NCBI RefSeq assembly: GCF_031624495.1
Contig: NZ_JAMQOP010000002.1
Span: 372,001-436,000, forward strand
Length of the DNA stretch: 64,000 nucleotides
From: Halogeometricum sp. S1BR25-6
GTDB lineage: Archaea > Halobacteriota > Halobacteria > Halobacteriales > Haloferacaceae
Direction of reading: 5' to 3'
The first letter of the stretch is position 1, and each line of letters starts with the position of its first letter. Below are positions 8,287-16,726 of this stretch, in pieces. The notes under the pieces were generated by a model. It saw nothing but the letters and a program-made list of their open reading frames with translations. It made no database searches and was not told where the DNA came from. The position numbers and the translations under genes were made by a program.

Positions 8287-8958
8287 ATGGACTCCGCGGT
8301 ACTGTTAGACCTACTCGGTAACGAGAACCGGCGGCGCATCCTCCGGTTGCTGTCGCACAAGCCCTGCTACGTCACCGAGATAAGCGAGTACCTCGGAGTG
8401 AGTCCGAAGGCGGTCATCGACCACCTGCGGAAACTGGAGGAAGCCGGTCTCATCGACAGCCGAACCGACGACCAGCGACGCAAGTACTTCCGCATCACGC
8501 GAAACCTGCGCTTGGAGGTGAACGTCTCCCCGTACGGCTTCGGGGCGAAGAGCGCCTACCCCGCGAGCCCGAACCTCGACATGAGCGGCCGGTGTCCGCA
8601 TCTCTCCTTCGACATCCCGGCCGAGGACGCGCAGGACCTCGACGAACTCGCGCGAGAACTCGGCCACCTCGACGACTTGGAGAACGAACTCTCCCTCGCG
8701 CAACGCTGGGTGCACGGTCGCATCACGAGCGTCCTCGACCGCCTGAACGACCGCATCGGCGCCGACGCCGACAGCCGCTTCCACGCGGAAGCGCTCGCGG
8801 CCGTCGCTCGCGGCGAAGGAACCGTCGAGGGCGTCGCGCGCGAACTCAACGCCCCCTACGAGGCCGTCGACGATGCGGTGCACCGACTCGCCGAGCGCGG
8901 ACTCCTCGTCCGCGAGGAGGGCGAGGGCTGGGTCGTCGCCGGCGGCACCGTGGCGTAG
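8287..8958 (+). CDS. ArsR-type winged-helix transcriptional regulator
   Basis: The 223-residue protein begins with an ArsR-like winged-helix domain (about residues 1-75). It contains LLDLLGNENRRRILRLLS, TEISEYLGVSPKAVIDHLRKL as helix-turn-helix, and a wing ending RRKYFRI. The C-terminal half is predicted helical, with a second small winged-helix-like stretch near residues 165-210. No metal-binding cysteines of classical ArsR sensors stand out, so the ligand is unknown. The ATG at 8287 is preferred to a GTG two codons earlier. The palindrome at 8260-8274 may be its own operator. Confidence 0.82.
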   Translation: MDSAVLLDLLGNENRRRILRLLSHKPCYVTEISEYLGVSPKAVIDHLRKLEEAGLIDSRTDDQRRKYFRITRNLRLEVNVSPYGFGAKSAYPASPNLDMSGRCPHLSFDIPAEDAQDLDELARELGHLDDLENELSLAQRWVHGRITSVLDRLNDRIGADADSRFHAEALAAVARGEGTVEGVARELNAPYEAVDDAVHRLAERGLLVREEGEGWVVAGGTVA

Positions 8959-8968
8959 CGGACGAGGC

Positions 8969-9466
8969 TCAGATTTCCCGCGTCAGTCCGTCGCGCAGGT
9001 CCCGGCCGAGGTAGTGGCCGAGGACCGACGCGAGGAGACCCGCGCCCGCCCCGGCGCCGGCGATGGCCGGTCCGTACTGCGCCACGAGGTCGATGGCGAA
9101 CGGCACGAAAAAGGAGAACATCGTGCTCAGCACCAACAGGAGGCCGGAGACGAGCGCCCCGGCCGCTCCGACTTCGAGGTACCGGCGCTCGCTCGCGAGG
9201 AGGCCGACACCGAACCCGACGGCGAGCAGACCGAGGAGACCGCCGAAGAGACCGATGACCGGGATGCCGTTTCCGAGGACTGCGGCGGCGGCCGACGCGA
9301 GGAGGACCCCGAGGAACAGTTTCGGCGAGAACACCCCGCCCAGGCGGCCCGACGAGGAGCGCGAATCGGCCTCCGGTGCCGACGCTCCGCCGGTCCACCC
9401 GTCGTCGGACTCGGCGTCGAGCGAGAACTCGGCGGCGTCTCGTTCCCTCTCGTCGGTCCGTTGCAT
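8969..9466 (-). CDS. haloarchaeal four-helix membrane protein
   Basis: The 165-residue protein has a hydrophilic acidic N-terminus of about 45 residues. Four hydrophobic helices follow, at about residues 50-65, 68-90, 96-118 and 122-145, and a short charged tail ends with DLRDGLTREI. The ATG at 9466 is the first start outside the antisense of gatD. It is convergent with the regulator upstream and divergent from gatD. No known family was identified with confidence; Gly/Ala-rich helices suggest a small transporter-like or glycine-zipper membrane protein. Confidence 0.7.
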   Translation of the reverse strand: MQRTDERERDAAEFSLDAESDDGWTGGASAPEADSRSSSGRLGGVFSPKLFLGVLLASAAAAVLGNGIPVIGLFGGLLGLLAVGFGVGLLASERRYLEVGAAGALVSGLLLVLSTMFSFFVPFAIDLVAQYGPAIAGAGAGAGLLASVLGHYLGRDLRDGLTREI

Positions 9467-9565
9467 GGCTACGAGTGCGCGCGCCGAGGGTATGGGTCTT
9501 GCGCCGCCCTCCGACGCTCCCGACGAAAGGGAGATTTCAAGTCCGGTCCGGCGGTACCTCGCGGT

Positions 9566-10819
9566 ATGAACCCAGGGGACCGCGTCCGCGTCGACCGCGC
9601 GGGCGTCACGAACGAGGGCGTCCTGATGCCGTCGTCGACGCCGGAGCATCTCGTCGTCAAACTCGACGGCGGTTACAACGTCGGTATCGACCGCGCGGAC
9701 GCCGAGGTAGACGTGTTGGAGACCGGCGTGTACGACGTCGAGGAGGCCCAGTCGGAGTCGAGCACCTCCGAAATCGCCTTCGACGACGACCTGCCGACCG
9801 TCTCGCTCATCTCGACGGGCGGGACCATCGCCTCCACCGTCGACTACCGCACGGGCGCGGTGACCGCACAGTTCGACGCCGAGGACGTACTCCGGGCCGT
9901 CCCGGACCTCGCCGGACGGGCGAACTACCGCGGGCGCGTCGTCGCCAACATCCTGTCCGAAAACATGACGCCCGACGTGTGGCGCGACCTCGCCGAGGCC
10001 ATCGAGGACGAAATCGAGGCCGGCACGGACGGCATCGTCGTCATGCACGGCACCGACACGATGCAGTTCACGGCGGCGGCGATGTCGTTCGTGGTCGACA
10101 CGCCCGTCCCGGTCGTGTTCACGGGTAGTCAGCGCTCGGCGGACCGTCCCTCCTCGGACAACGTGATGAACGCCGTCTGCGCCGTCGAGGCGGCGACGGC
10201 CGACTGCGCGGAGGTGATGGTGTGCATGCACGGCTCCGAGTCCGACGACGTCTGCGCCCTCCACCGCGGCACGCGCGTGCGCAAGAACCACACCTCCCGC
10301 CGGGACGCCTTCGAGACGGTCGGCGCGAACCCGCTGGGCGAGGTGGACTACGAGTCCGAGAAAGTCACCTTCCGCCGTGACCACGCCGAACGCGGCGCGA
10401 CCGAGTTCTCCCTCGCACCGAACCTGAACGAGAACGTCGACCTCCTGAAGTTCACGCCCGGTATGGACCTCGACGCCTACGCCGAGTTCCTCCGCGGGCG
10501 GGACCTCGACGGCCTCGTCGTCGAGGGGACCGGCCTCGGCCACGTCCACACCGACTTCGTGCCCGTGCTCGAAGAACTGGTCGAGTCGGGTACCGTCGTG
10601 GCGATGACGACCCAGTGCATCGAGGGTCGCGTCTGCGACCGGGTGTACGACACCGGTCGGGACCTCCTCGACGCCGGCGTCGTCGAGGCGGGCGACACCC
10701 TACCCGGCACCGCGAAGGTGAAACTCATGTGGGCGCTGGCGAACCTCGCGGACCCCGCCGAGGCGATGGAGCGGTCCCTCGCCGGCGAACTGACGCAGCG
10801 GTCGGTACCGTGGGAGTAG
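9566..10819 (+). CDS. gatD: Glu-tRNA(Gln) amidotransferase subunit D
   Basis: The 417-residue protein is the asparaginase-like subunit of archaeal GatDE. GatDE amidates misacylated Glu-tRNA(Gln) to Gln-tRNA(Gln), and GatD releases ammonia from the amide donor. Residues 1 to about 75 form the small beta N-domain specific to GatD. The asparaginase domain then carries STGGTIAST with the first catalytic Thr and VMHGTDTM with the second Thr-Asp pair, plus GSQRSADRPSSDN. This separates it from plain asparaginase. A TTTCAA box lies 29 bases before the ATG, so a leaderless transcript is likely. GatE is not in the window. Confidence 0.95.
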   Translation: MNPGDRVRVDRAGVTNEGVLMPSSTPEHLVVKLDGGYNVGIDRADAEVDVLETGVYDVEEAQSESSTSEIAFDDDLPTVSLISTGGTIASTVDYRTGAVTAQFDAEDVLRAVPDLAGRANYRGRVVANILSENMTPDVWRDLAEAIEDEIEAGTDGIVVMHGTDTMQFTAAAMSFVVDTPVPVVFTGSQRSADRPSSDNVMNAVCAVEAATADCAEVMVCMHGSESDDVCALHRGTRVRKNHTSRRDAFETVGANPLGEVDYESEKVTFRRDHAERGATEFSLAPNLNENVDLLKFTPGMDLDAYAEFLRGRDLDGLVVEGTGLGHVHTDFVPVLEELVESGTVVAMTTQCIEGRVCDRVYDTGRDLLDAGVVEAGDTLPGTAKVKLMWALANLADPAEAMERSLAGELTQRSVPWE

Positions 10820-10973
10820 CGTTCGACCGTTTCGAGGCTCTTCGCGTCCCTCCGGCGCTCTTCTCGTCCGCCTTCCCCGTGCCACCGCGGCACAACGTTT
10901 AGCCGCCGCCGGTCCGAACGGCGGCCGTGAACGCCGAAGCCAACGAACCGAAGCCGACGACGGAGTTCGACGG

Positions 10974-11930
10974 GTGACGGACGAGATTCGAATCAGGGAG
11001 GCCCGACTCGACGACGCCGCGGCGGTCGCCGACTTCACCAGCGACACTTGGAGCGGTCACGGCCGCGAGGACTACCTCCCGCGGGTGTTCGAGGAGTGGG
11101 TTCGGGCGAACGACGAGCGGCGACGGACGTTCGTCGCGTGCGACGAGAGCGACGCCGCCGTCGGCCTCAGCCAGATCGTCATGCTCACCGACGACGAGGC
11201 GTGGGGACAGGGGCTACGCGTCGCTCCGCGAGTGCGCGACCGGAACGTCGGGTCGAAGCTGAGTCGGGCGGGGTTCGAGTGGGCCCGCGAACGCGGCGCG
11301 ACCGTCGCTCGGGGGATGGTGTTCAGCTGGAACGTGATGGGGCTGGGTCACGCCCGCGCCAACGGTTTCGACCCCGCGACCGAGTTCCGGTTCGTCCACC
11401 CCGAACCGGACGCCGGCGCAGCCCCCGACCTCCCGGTCCACGACGACCCGACGGCCGCGTGGCGCTACTGGACCGACAGCGACGCCCGGTCGCGCCTCCG
11501 CGGCCTGGCGATGTCGCCGGTCGAGTCGTGGGCGCTCTCGGAACTCGCCCGCGAGACGCTCCGGGAGGCGGCGAGCGCGGACGGCCTGTTCGTCGTTGAC
11601 GACGGCGGGACCTGCGGGATGGCGTTCAGGGTGCGGGAGTACGAGACGGGCGGGGAATCGGCAGAGCGGGTGGCGGTCTACGGCGTCGGCGAGTGGGACG
11701 ACCGCGCCGCCTGTCGGTCGCTCCTCGACGCCGTCGCCCGCGACGCGGGGGCGCGGGGCGTCGACTCAACCCGCCTGCTGGTCCCCGAGACACCCCGCCA
11801 CGTCAGCGACGTCGCGGAGGTGCGCACCGAAATCGCCGACGGTCCGGACTTCGTGATGGCGGCGGACCTGACCGACGAGTCGCTGGCGAACCCCGAGCAG
11901 CGGACGGGGCGTCGGGACGGCCGTCGGTAG
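10974..11930 (+). CDS. GNAT family N-acetyltransferase
   Basis: The 318-residue protein starts with a GNAT fold: IRIREARLDDAAAVADFT as beta1-alpha1, then the acetyl-CoA loop in LRVAPRVRDRNVGSKLSRAGFEWA, where R-x-x-x-x-G is recognisable as RDRNVGS, followed by NVMGLGHARANGF. The second half (about residues 160-310) resembles a degenerate second GNAT-like unit, as in other double-GNAT proteins. The substrate is unknown. The start is a GTG at 10974, since no ATG precedes the first beta strand. It follows gatD by about 155 bases, probably as a separate transcript. Confidence 0.82.
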   Translation: MTDEIRIREARLDDAAAVADFTSDTWSGHGREDYLPRVFEEWVRANDERRRTFVACDESDAAVGLSQIVMLTDDEAWGQGLRVAPRVRDRNVGSKLSRAGFEWARERGATVARGMVFSWNVMGLGHARANGFDPATEFRFVHPEPDAGAAPDLPVHDDPTAAWRYWTDSDARSRLRGLAMSPVESWALSELARETLREAASADGLFVVDDGGTCGMAFRVREYETGGESAERVAVYGVGEWDDRAACRSLLDAVARDAGARGVDSTRLLVPETPRHVSDVAEVRTEIADGPDFVMAADLTDESLANPEQRTGRRDGRR

Positions 11931-11983
11931 TTCGCCGACGGCGGAAGACCGACCGTCGACGCGGGAGGACGGACCGTCCGGCT

Positions 11984-12952
11984 TCAGAACTCCACCGTCT
12001 CCTCGATAGCGGCCGCGATCCGCGGCGGCTGGGGCGGGTAGTAGTCCTCCATCGAGAGCAGCGGGACGGGGACGTCGAAGCCGGTCACCCGTCGGAGCGG
12101 CGCTTCGAGGTAGAGGAGGGCGTCCTCCGCCACGGTTGCGGCGACCTCGGCCCCGAACCCGCCCGACTTCGCCGCCTCGTGGACCACCACGCAGCGGCCG
12201 GTCTTCCTCACCGACGCGAGCAGCGTCTCGCGGTCGAGCGGCGAAATCGACCGGAGGTCGACTACCTCGGCGTCGACGCCCAGTTTGTCGACGGCTTCCA
12301 GGGTCGGGTGCATCATCGCTCCCCACGAGACGACAGTCACGTCGGCTCCCTCCCGGCGAACGGCGGCCTCGCCGAGCGGAACGGTGTGTTCGCCGTCGGG
12401 GACCTCCTCGCGGAACGACCGGTACACCCGCTTCGGTTCCATGAAGAGGACGGGATCGGGGTCGCGGATGGCCGAGGTGAGCAATCCCTTGGCGTCGGCG
12501 GGCGTCGAGGGGATGGCGACCTTCAGCCCCGGGACGTGGGCGTACGCCGCTTCGAGGCTCTCGGAGTGGTGTTCGAGCGCCCGGACGCCCGCCCCGTACG
12601 GCGTCCGCACGACCATCGGCGCGGTGAGTCGTCCGCGGGTTCGCCAGCGGATGCGGCTCGCGTTCGAGACGAGTTGGTCGAACGCCGGCGGGAGGAAGCC
12701 GGAGAACTGGATCTCCACAATCGGGCGGTAGCCGTGGGTCGCGAGGCCGACGGCCGCCCCGACGATGGCGATTTCCGACAGCGGCGTGTCGCGCACCCGT
12801 TCCTCGCCGAACGCCTCCAACAGACCGTCGGTCGCCCGGAAGACGCCGCCCGAACGGGCGACGTCCTCGCCGAAGACGAGCGTCCGGTCGTCCGCCGCCA
12901 TCTCGGTGTGGAGCGCGTCGTTGACCGCCTGAACGATGGTTTCGCGGGGCAT
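11984..12952 (-). CDS. 2-oxoacid dehydrogenase E1 component, beta subunit
   Basis: The 322-residue protein is the transketolase-like beta half of a thiamine-diphosphate E1. Visible motifs are NDALHTEMAADDRTLVFGEDV, RDTPLSEIAIVGAAVGLA, the EIQFSGF segment that carries the Glu activating thiamine, and PTPEA-type C-terminal elements (VVHEAAKSGGFGAEVAA, RVTGFDVPVPL). It lies 2 bases downstream of the alpha-subunit gene, so the two are translated from one message. No lipoyl E2 or E3 gene is nearby, so the partner acyltransferase, if any, is encoded elsewhere. The substrate could be pyruvate, a branched-chain 2-oxoacid or acetoin. Confidence 0.92.
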   Translation of the reverse strand: MPRETIVQAVNDALHTEMAADDRTLVFGEDVARSGGVFRATDGLLEAFGEERVRDTPLSEIAIVGAAVGLATHGYRPIVEIQFSGFLPPAFDQLVSNASRIRWRTRGRLTAPMVVRTPYGAGVRALEHHSESLEAAYAHVPGLKVAIPSTPADAKGLLTSAIRDPDPVLFMEPKRVYRSFREEVPDGEHTVPLGEAAVRREGADVTVVSWGAMMHPTLEAVDKLGVDAEVVDLRSISPLDRETLLASVRKTGRCVVVHEAAKSGGFGAEVAATVAEDALLYLEAPLRRVTGFDVPVPLLSMEDYYPPQPPRIAAAIEETVEF

Positions 12953-12954
12953 CG

Positions 12955-14118
12955 TCACCCGCGCTCCCGCTGGTGGACGTACTCGTCCATCTCCGGATGG
13001 TCGTCGAGGAAGTCGCGATACCACTCCATCTGTCGGGCCAGTTCGGGCGTCGGCTCCTCGTAGAGGTGGACAAACATCTCGTCGACGTCGCGGTGCGGGT
13101 AGTCGTCGGCGGCCGCGACCGCCTCGTCGAACATCTCGTCGACCTCCTCGCGGACGGCCGCTTCGTCGACGTCGTCGAGCAGGTCGCGGTCCGCGAGGAA
13201 GGTGCGGTAGCGGTCGACCGGGTCGCGGGCCGCCCACGACTCGACCTCCTCCTCCTCTCGGTACCGCGTGGGGTCGTCGCTGGTCGTGTGCGCCCCGCGG
13301 CGGTAGGTGACGCTCTCGACGAGGACGGGGCGTCCGTCGCGGGCGCGCGCTCGAGCCGTCGACATCGCGTTGTAGACGGCGAGAACGTCGTTGCCGTCGA
13401 CTCGAACGCCGTCGACGCCGTACGCGAGCGCCTTCTGGGCCACCGTGTCGGCGGCGGTCTGCTCGGAGAACGGGAGGGAGATGGCGTACTGGTTGTTCTG
13501 ACAGTAGAATACTGCCGGGACCCCAAGGACGCCCGCGAAGTTGACCCCCTCGTGGAACGCCCCGGTCGACGTCGCCCCGTCGCCGAAGTAGCCGACGGCG
13601 ACCGCGTCGTCTCCGGCCAGTTGCATGCCCCACGCCTTCCCGGTGACCATCGGCATCTGCGACCCGATGGCGATGGCGACGCCGAAGACGTTCGCCCCCT
13701 CCATCCGCGAGGCGTCCTCGACGCCGCGCCAGTACAGCAGGAGGTCGCGCATCGACACGCCGTGCATGAGCAGCGCCGCGGCCTCTCGCCCCGCGGGGAA
13801 GATCCAGTCGTCGTCCGCGAGGGCGAAGGCGCTCCCGACGATGCTCGCCTCCTGTCCCCGGCCGGAGGCGTACGTTCCCAACTGTCCCCGGCGCTGGAGC
13901 TTCGTCGCCCGCTCGTCGAACGTTCGCTGGAGCACCAGCCACCGGTAGAGGTCGCGGAACTGCGCGTCCGTCAGGTCGGGGACGCGCGACGCCTCGACCG
14001 TCCCCTCCGCGGTCACGACCTGATGGGTCTCGACCCGCAGGTCGGCCTGCGAGAGGTGTTCGACGCCCGCCGCCGTGTTCACCCGCGGCGGCGGGCGGGA
14101 CGGGGGCTCACCGTCCAT
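12955..14118 (-). CDS. 2-oxoacid dehydrogenase E1 component, alpha subunit
   Basis: The 387-residue protein contains the thiamine-diphosphate motif, beginning GDGATSTGAFHEGVNFAG and ending CQNN (about residues 179-208). Earlier it has GRGQEASIVGSAFAL and later the regulatory-loop-like region with YRRGAHTTSDDPTRYR. It has an N-terminal extension of about 45 residues before the conserved LYRWLVLQRTFDERATKLQRRGQ start. Its ATG directly abuts the stop codon of the crotonase-fold gene upstream. The three genes therefore form one operon: crotonase-like, E1-alpha, E1-beta. Branched-chain or aliphatic 2-oxoacids are the usual substrates of this subfamily, but the haloarchaeal complexes are poorly defined. 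Confidence 0.92.
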   Translation of the reverse strand: MDGEPPSRPPPRVNTAAGVEHLSQADLRVETHQVVTAEGTVEASRVPDLTDAQFRDLYRWLVLQRTFDERATKLQRRGQLGTYASGRGQEASIVGSAFALADDDWIFPAGREAAALLMHGVSMRDLLLYWRGVEDASRMEGANVFGVAIAIGSQMPMVTGKAWGMQLAGDDAVAVGYFGDGATSTGAFHEGVNFAGVLGVPAVFYCQNNQYAISLPFSEQTAADTVAQKALAYGVDGVRVDGNDVLAVYNAMSTARARARDGRPVLVESVTYRRGAHTTSDDPTRYREEEEVESWAARDPVDRYRTFLADRDLLDDVDEAAVREEVDEMFDEAVAAADDYPHRDVDEMFVHLYEEPTPELARQMEWYRDFLDDHPEMDEYVHQRERG

Positions 14119-14889
14119 CTACGACCACTCCGGCTCCCGGTCCTCCGCGTATGCGCTGGTCGCTTCCTCGAAGTCCTCGCCCGTCATCGCCTCTGTCTGG
14201 AGGTCGAGATAGCGGTCGAGGAAGGCGTCGAAATCCTGGTCGAAACAGGTCAGCATCGCCTGCTTCGAGAGGCGCGCCCCCTGTGAGTTGACCCGCGTGT
14301 AGCGGTCGACCAGTTCCTCGAACTCCTCGTGCATTTCGTCCGCCGAGACGAGGTGGTCGACGAGGCCGATTCGTTCGGCCTCCTCGCCGTCGACGTTCTC
14401 GCCGAGGATGACCATCCGCTTCGCCCGCCCGAGGCCGATGTACCGGGGGAGACGGAACGTCCCGAGCCCGGGGATGATACTCTCGTTGATGGCCGGGAGG
14501 CCCAGTTTCGCGTCGGGCGTGCAGGCGCGGATGTCGCACGAGAGCGCGAGCTGTAAGCCGCCGCCCAGCGCGTAGCCGTGAATCAGACAGAGGACGAGCG
14601 GCTCCATCGTCTCGAAGCGACGCAGCGCTCGCTCCCACGGGGGATGGTAGCCCATGTCGATCTCGTCGGCCGAGAGGTCTTTGAGGTCGATGCCAGTACA
14701 GAACGCTCGGCCGGCCCCCTCGATGGTGACCAACCGGAGGTCCTGGTCGCTGGCCAGCAACTGGGAGACGGCGTCCAGGTCGCGCACCGCGTCGTAGTGG
14801 AAGGCGTTCAGCCGTTGGGTCCGGTCGAGGGTGATCCGGGCGATACTCCCCTCTTTCTCGACGGACAGGTGGTCGAATTCGACGTGCAT
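14119..14889 (-). CDS. crotonase-fold (enoyl-CoA hydratase/isomerase family) protein, atypical active site
   Basis: The 256-residue protein has the crotonase fold, with the first oxyanion-hole segment FCTGIDLKDL (residues 63-72) and the second HGYALGGGLQLALSCDIR. Aligned by eye to rat mitochondrial hydratase, the position of the first catalytic Glu is Ala133 (LPAINESIIPG) and that of the second is Arg158 (GRAKRMVILG). A simple hydratase activity is therefore doubtful; an isomerase, decarboxylase or thioesterase-like role is equally possible. It is the first gene of an operon with E1-alpha and E1-beta, suggesting action on an acyl-CoA linked to 2-oxoacid breakdown. TATA-like elements lie 20-35 bases upstream. 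Confidence 0.87.
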   Translation of the reverse strand: MHVEFDHLSVEKEGSIARITLDRTQRLNAFHYDAVRDLDAVSQLLASDQDLRLVTIEGAGRAFCTGIDLKDLSADEIDMGYHPPWERALRRFETMEPLVLCLIHGYALGGGLQLALSCDIRACTPDAKLGLPAINESIIPGLGTFRLPRYIGLGRAKRMVILGENVDGEEAERIGLVDHLVSADEMHEEFEELVDRYTRVNSQGARLSKQAMLTCFDQDFDAFLDRYLDLQTEAMTGEDFEEATSAYAEDREPEWS

Positions 14890-15084
14890 GGCTGTGGTTC
14901 GACTGTTCTAAACGACACGTTTTACCATGAATGTATAGGGTGGTAGCAGGAACTGGAACCGACGTACCGTGTACGAATCCGCGCGCTGGTGTGGGAGACT
15001 GTCCGTTAGGGGGGAGAAATCGTCCTCGAAAATCAAAACGCGGGACTGCGCCGCGGACGGCGTCTCAGCCGAGGGAGACGACCC

Positions 15085-16164
15085 TCAGTCCGAGGCGGCG
15101 ACTCGTGTCCCGCCCTCGCCGGCGTCGACGCCGGCCATACCGAGGACGTCGTCGAAGAAGTCAAGCGAGTCGTTGGGACCGGGGTGGGCCTCGGGGTGGT
15201 ACTGACGGGTGATGACGTTCAGGTCGTCGTTCTCCAGTCCTTCGGCGGTGTCGTCGTTGACGTTGACCTGCGTGACGTTCAGGTCTCCGGGTTCGTCGAC
15301 GGTGTAGCCGTGGTTCTGGGTGGTCATGACGACCTTGCCGGTGTTCAGGTCGCGGACGGGTTGGTTGACGCCGCGGTGGCCGAACGCCATCTTTTCGGTG
15401 GTGCCGCCGAGGGCGCGCGCGATGACCTGCTGGCCGAGGCAGATGCCCGCGAGGGGAACCTCGCCGACGAACTCCTCGACGAGCGCCTGTGCCTGCGTGA
15501 AGTTCGCCGGGTCGCCCGGCCCGTTCGAGAGGAACAGCACGTCAGGGTCGAGTTCCTCGACCGTCTCGGCGTCGGTGTCGTGCGGCAGGACGTGGACGTC
15601 GGCGCCGCGTGCGGTCAGCGAGTCGACGATGGACATCTTCGCGCCGCAGTCGATGAGCGCGACGTCCGTTTTGCCACCTCCCTCGTAGGTTTCGTGCTCG
15701 ACGGTGCTGACCTGCGCGCCGATTTCGGTGTGCTCGCTCATGCCCTTGCACTGCGCGAGTTCCTCCTTCGCGTCCTCGGGCGTCGCGTCGTCACCGACGG
15801 CGATACCGCACTTCATCGCACCCTCCTCGCGCACGGCGGTCACGAGGTCGCGGGTGTCGATGTGGTCGATGGCGGGCACGTCTTCCGATTCGAACCACTC
15901 GACGACGTCCTCGGTGAACTCGCGGGCGATGGCGGCGCGGGGGTGAATCCGGTCGGACTCGAACCGCTCCTCTCGGACGCCGTAGTTTCCGATGAGGGGG
16001 TACGAGAAGGTGAGGACCTGCTCCTCGTAGGAGGGGTCTGTGAGACTCTCTTCGTATCCCGTGTACGCGGTCGTGAACACCAGTTCGCCACGTGTGCGTC
16101 CCGGAGCGCGACCGCGCGCTTCGATGACGCGGCCGTCCTCCAGAGCCAAGTAGGCGTCCGACAT
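15085..16164 (-). CDS. carA: carbamoyl-phosphate synthase small (glutaminase) subunit
   Basis: The 359-residue subunit supplies ammonia from glutamine to CarB for carbamoyl phosphate, the precursor of arginine and pyrimidines. The N-terminal domain has the usual ARG-x-x-x-GELVF and TGYEESLTDPSYEEQVLTFSYP segments. The C-terminal class I amidotransferase domain has the nucleophile Cys in GICLGQQVIARALGG and the catalytic His/Glu in QYHPEAHPGPNDS. The ATG at 16164 fits a TATA box 27-30 bases upstream; an ATG four codons further out is not consistent with leaderless initiation. carB is not adjacent. It is divergent from an Lrp regulator, with which it shares a 97-base control region. Confidence 0.96.
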   Translation of the reverse strand: MSDAYLALEDGRVIEARGRAPGRTRGELVFTTAYTGYEESLTDPSYEEQVLTFSYPLIGNYGVREERFESDRIHPRAAIAREFTEDVVEWFESEDVPAIDHIDTRDLVTAVREEGAMKCGIAVGDDATPEDAKEELAQCKGMSEHTEIGAQVSTVEHETYEGGGKTDVALIDCGAKMSIVDSLTARGADVHVLPHDTDAETVEELDPDVLFLSNGPGDPANFTQAQALVEEFVGEVPLAGICLGQQVIARALGGTTEKMAFGHRGVNQPVRDLNTGKVVMTTQNHGYTVDEPGDLNVTQVNVNDDTAEGLENDDLNVITRQYHPEAHPGPNDSLDFFDDVLGMAGVDAGEGGTRVAASD

Positions 16165-16190
16165 TACGAGAAACACACGGAAGCCGGGTC

Positions 16191-16196
16191 TATAAA
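16191..16196 (-). promoter_or_regulatory. TATA box of carA
   Basis: On the minus strand the region reads AACATTTATAGACC. The TTTATA core is 27-32 bases before the carA ATG, ideal for a leaderless archaeal promoter. Confidence 0.7.
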
Positions 16197-16215
16197 TGTT
16201 GCTTTCGAAGCTGAG

Positions 16216-16230
16216 TTACGAATTTCGTAA
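16216..16230. promoter_or_regulatory. perfect palindrome in the carA / Lrp intergenic region
   Basis: The inverted repeat TTACGAA-T-TTCGTAA (7+1+7) lies between the divergent carA and Lrp genes. It is about 20 bases upstream of the carA TATA box and sits where the Lrp gene's own TATA/BRE should be (32-46 bases before its ATG). It is a strong candidate binding site for the adjacent Lrp protein. Confidence 0.6.
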
Positions 16231-16261
16231 TCGGTAAGTCCGTGCGGGCGGCAGTGGAGAC

Positions 16262-16684
16262 ATGGACGAGTTGGACCGACGGATTCTCGACATCCTCCGG
16301 CGGGACGCGCGGACCCCGTACACAGAGATAGCCGAGCAGGTCGAAACGTCCGAGGGGACGGTGCGAAACCGGGTCGAACGCCTGATGAGCGACGGCGTCA
16401 TCGAGCGATTCACCGTCTCCACCCGCACGGGCAACATCAAAGCGATGATCGAGGTGTCGGTCAAGGTGGACGTCGACACGACGAAGATTTCCGAACTGAT
16501 GGCCGAGTGGGACGAGGTGGACTTCGTCTGGCAGGTATCGGGCGAGGAAGACGTGGTGCTCGTCGTCGACGCCGCGGACACGCGCGCGGTGAACGAACTC
16601 ATCACGCAAGCCCGCGAACTCGACGAGGTCAAGAGCACGAAGACGCGGCTGATTCTCGACGAGCGACTCGGACGCAGTCCGTAG
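16262..16684 (+). CDS. Lrp/AsnC family transcriptional regulator
   Basis: The 140-residue protein has an AsnC-type helix-turn-helix (LDRRILDILRRDARTPYTEI then VETSEGTVRNRVERL) in residues 1-55. A RAM ligand-binding domain (about residues 60-135) includes the G-x-x-D-type turn VSGEEDVVLVVDA. Such proteins sense amino acids and act as dimers or octamers. It is transcribed away from carA, and the 15-base palindrome between them suggests control of both itself and carA, possibly in response to glutamine, arginine or another amino acid. The ATG at 16262 is unambiguous. Confidence 0.93.
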   Translation: MDELDRRILDILRRDARTPYTEIAEQVETSEGTVRNRVERLMSDGVIERFTVSTRTGNIKAMIEVSVKVDVDTTKISELMAEWDEVDFVWQVSGEEDVVLVVDAADTRAVNELITQARELDEVKSTKTRLILDERLGRSP

Positions 16685-16726
16685 CGGCAGAACAGTTGTC
16701 GAGCCGTCAGTTCTAGCGTCTCGCCG

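Noticed and set aside
8969-10549. Long minus-strand open frame of over 500 codons antisense to gatD
   Set aside because: Only its last 165 codons (8969-9466) lie outside gatD and look like a real membrane protein. The rest is the antisense shadow of a conserved enzyme, kept open by the high GC content.
11693-13063. Plus-strand frame of about 450 codons opposite E1-beta
   Set aside because: Arg-rich antisense frame with no homology signal; E1-beta on the other strand is unambiguous.
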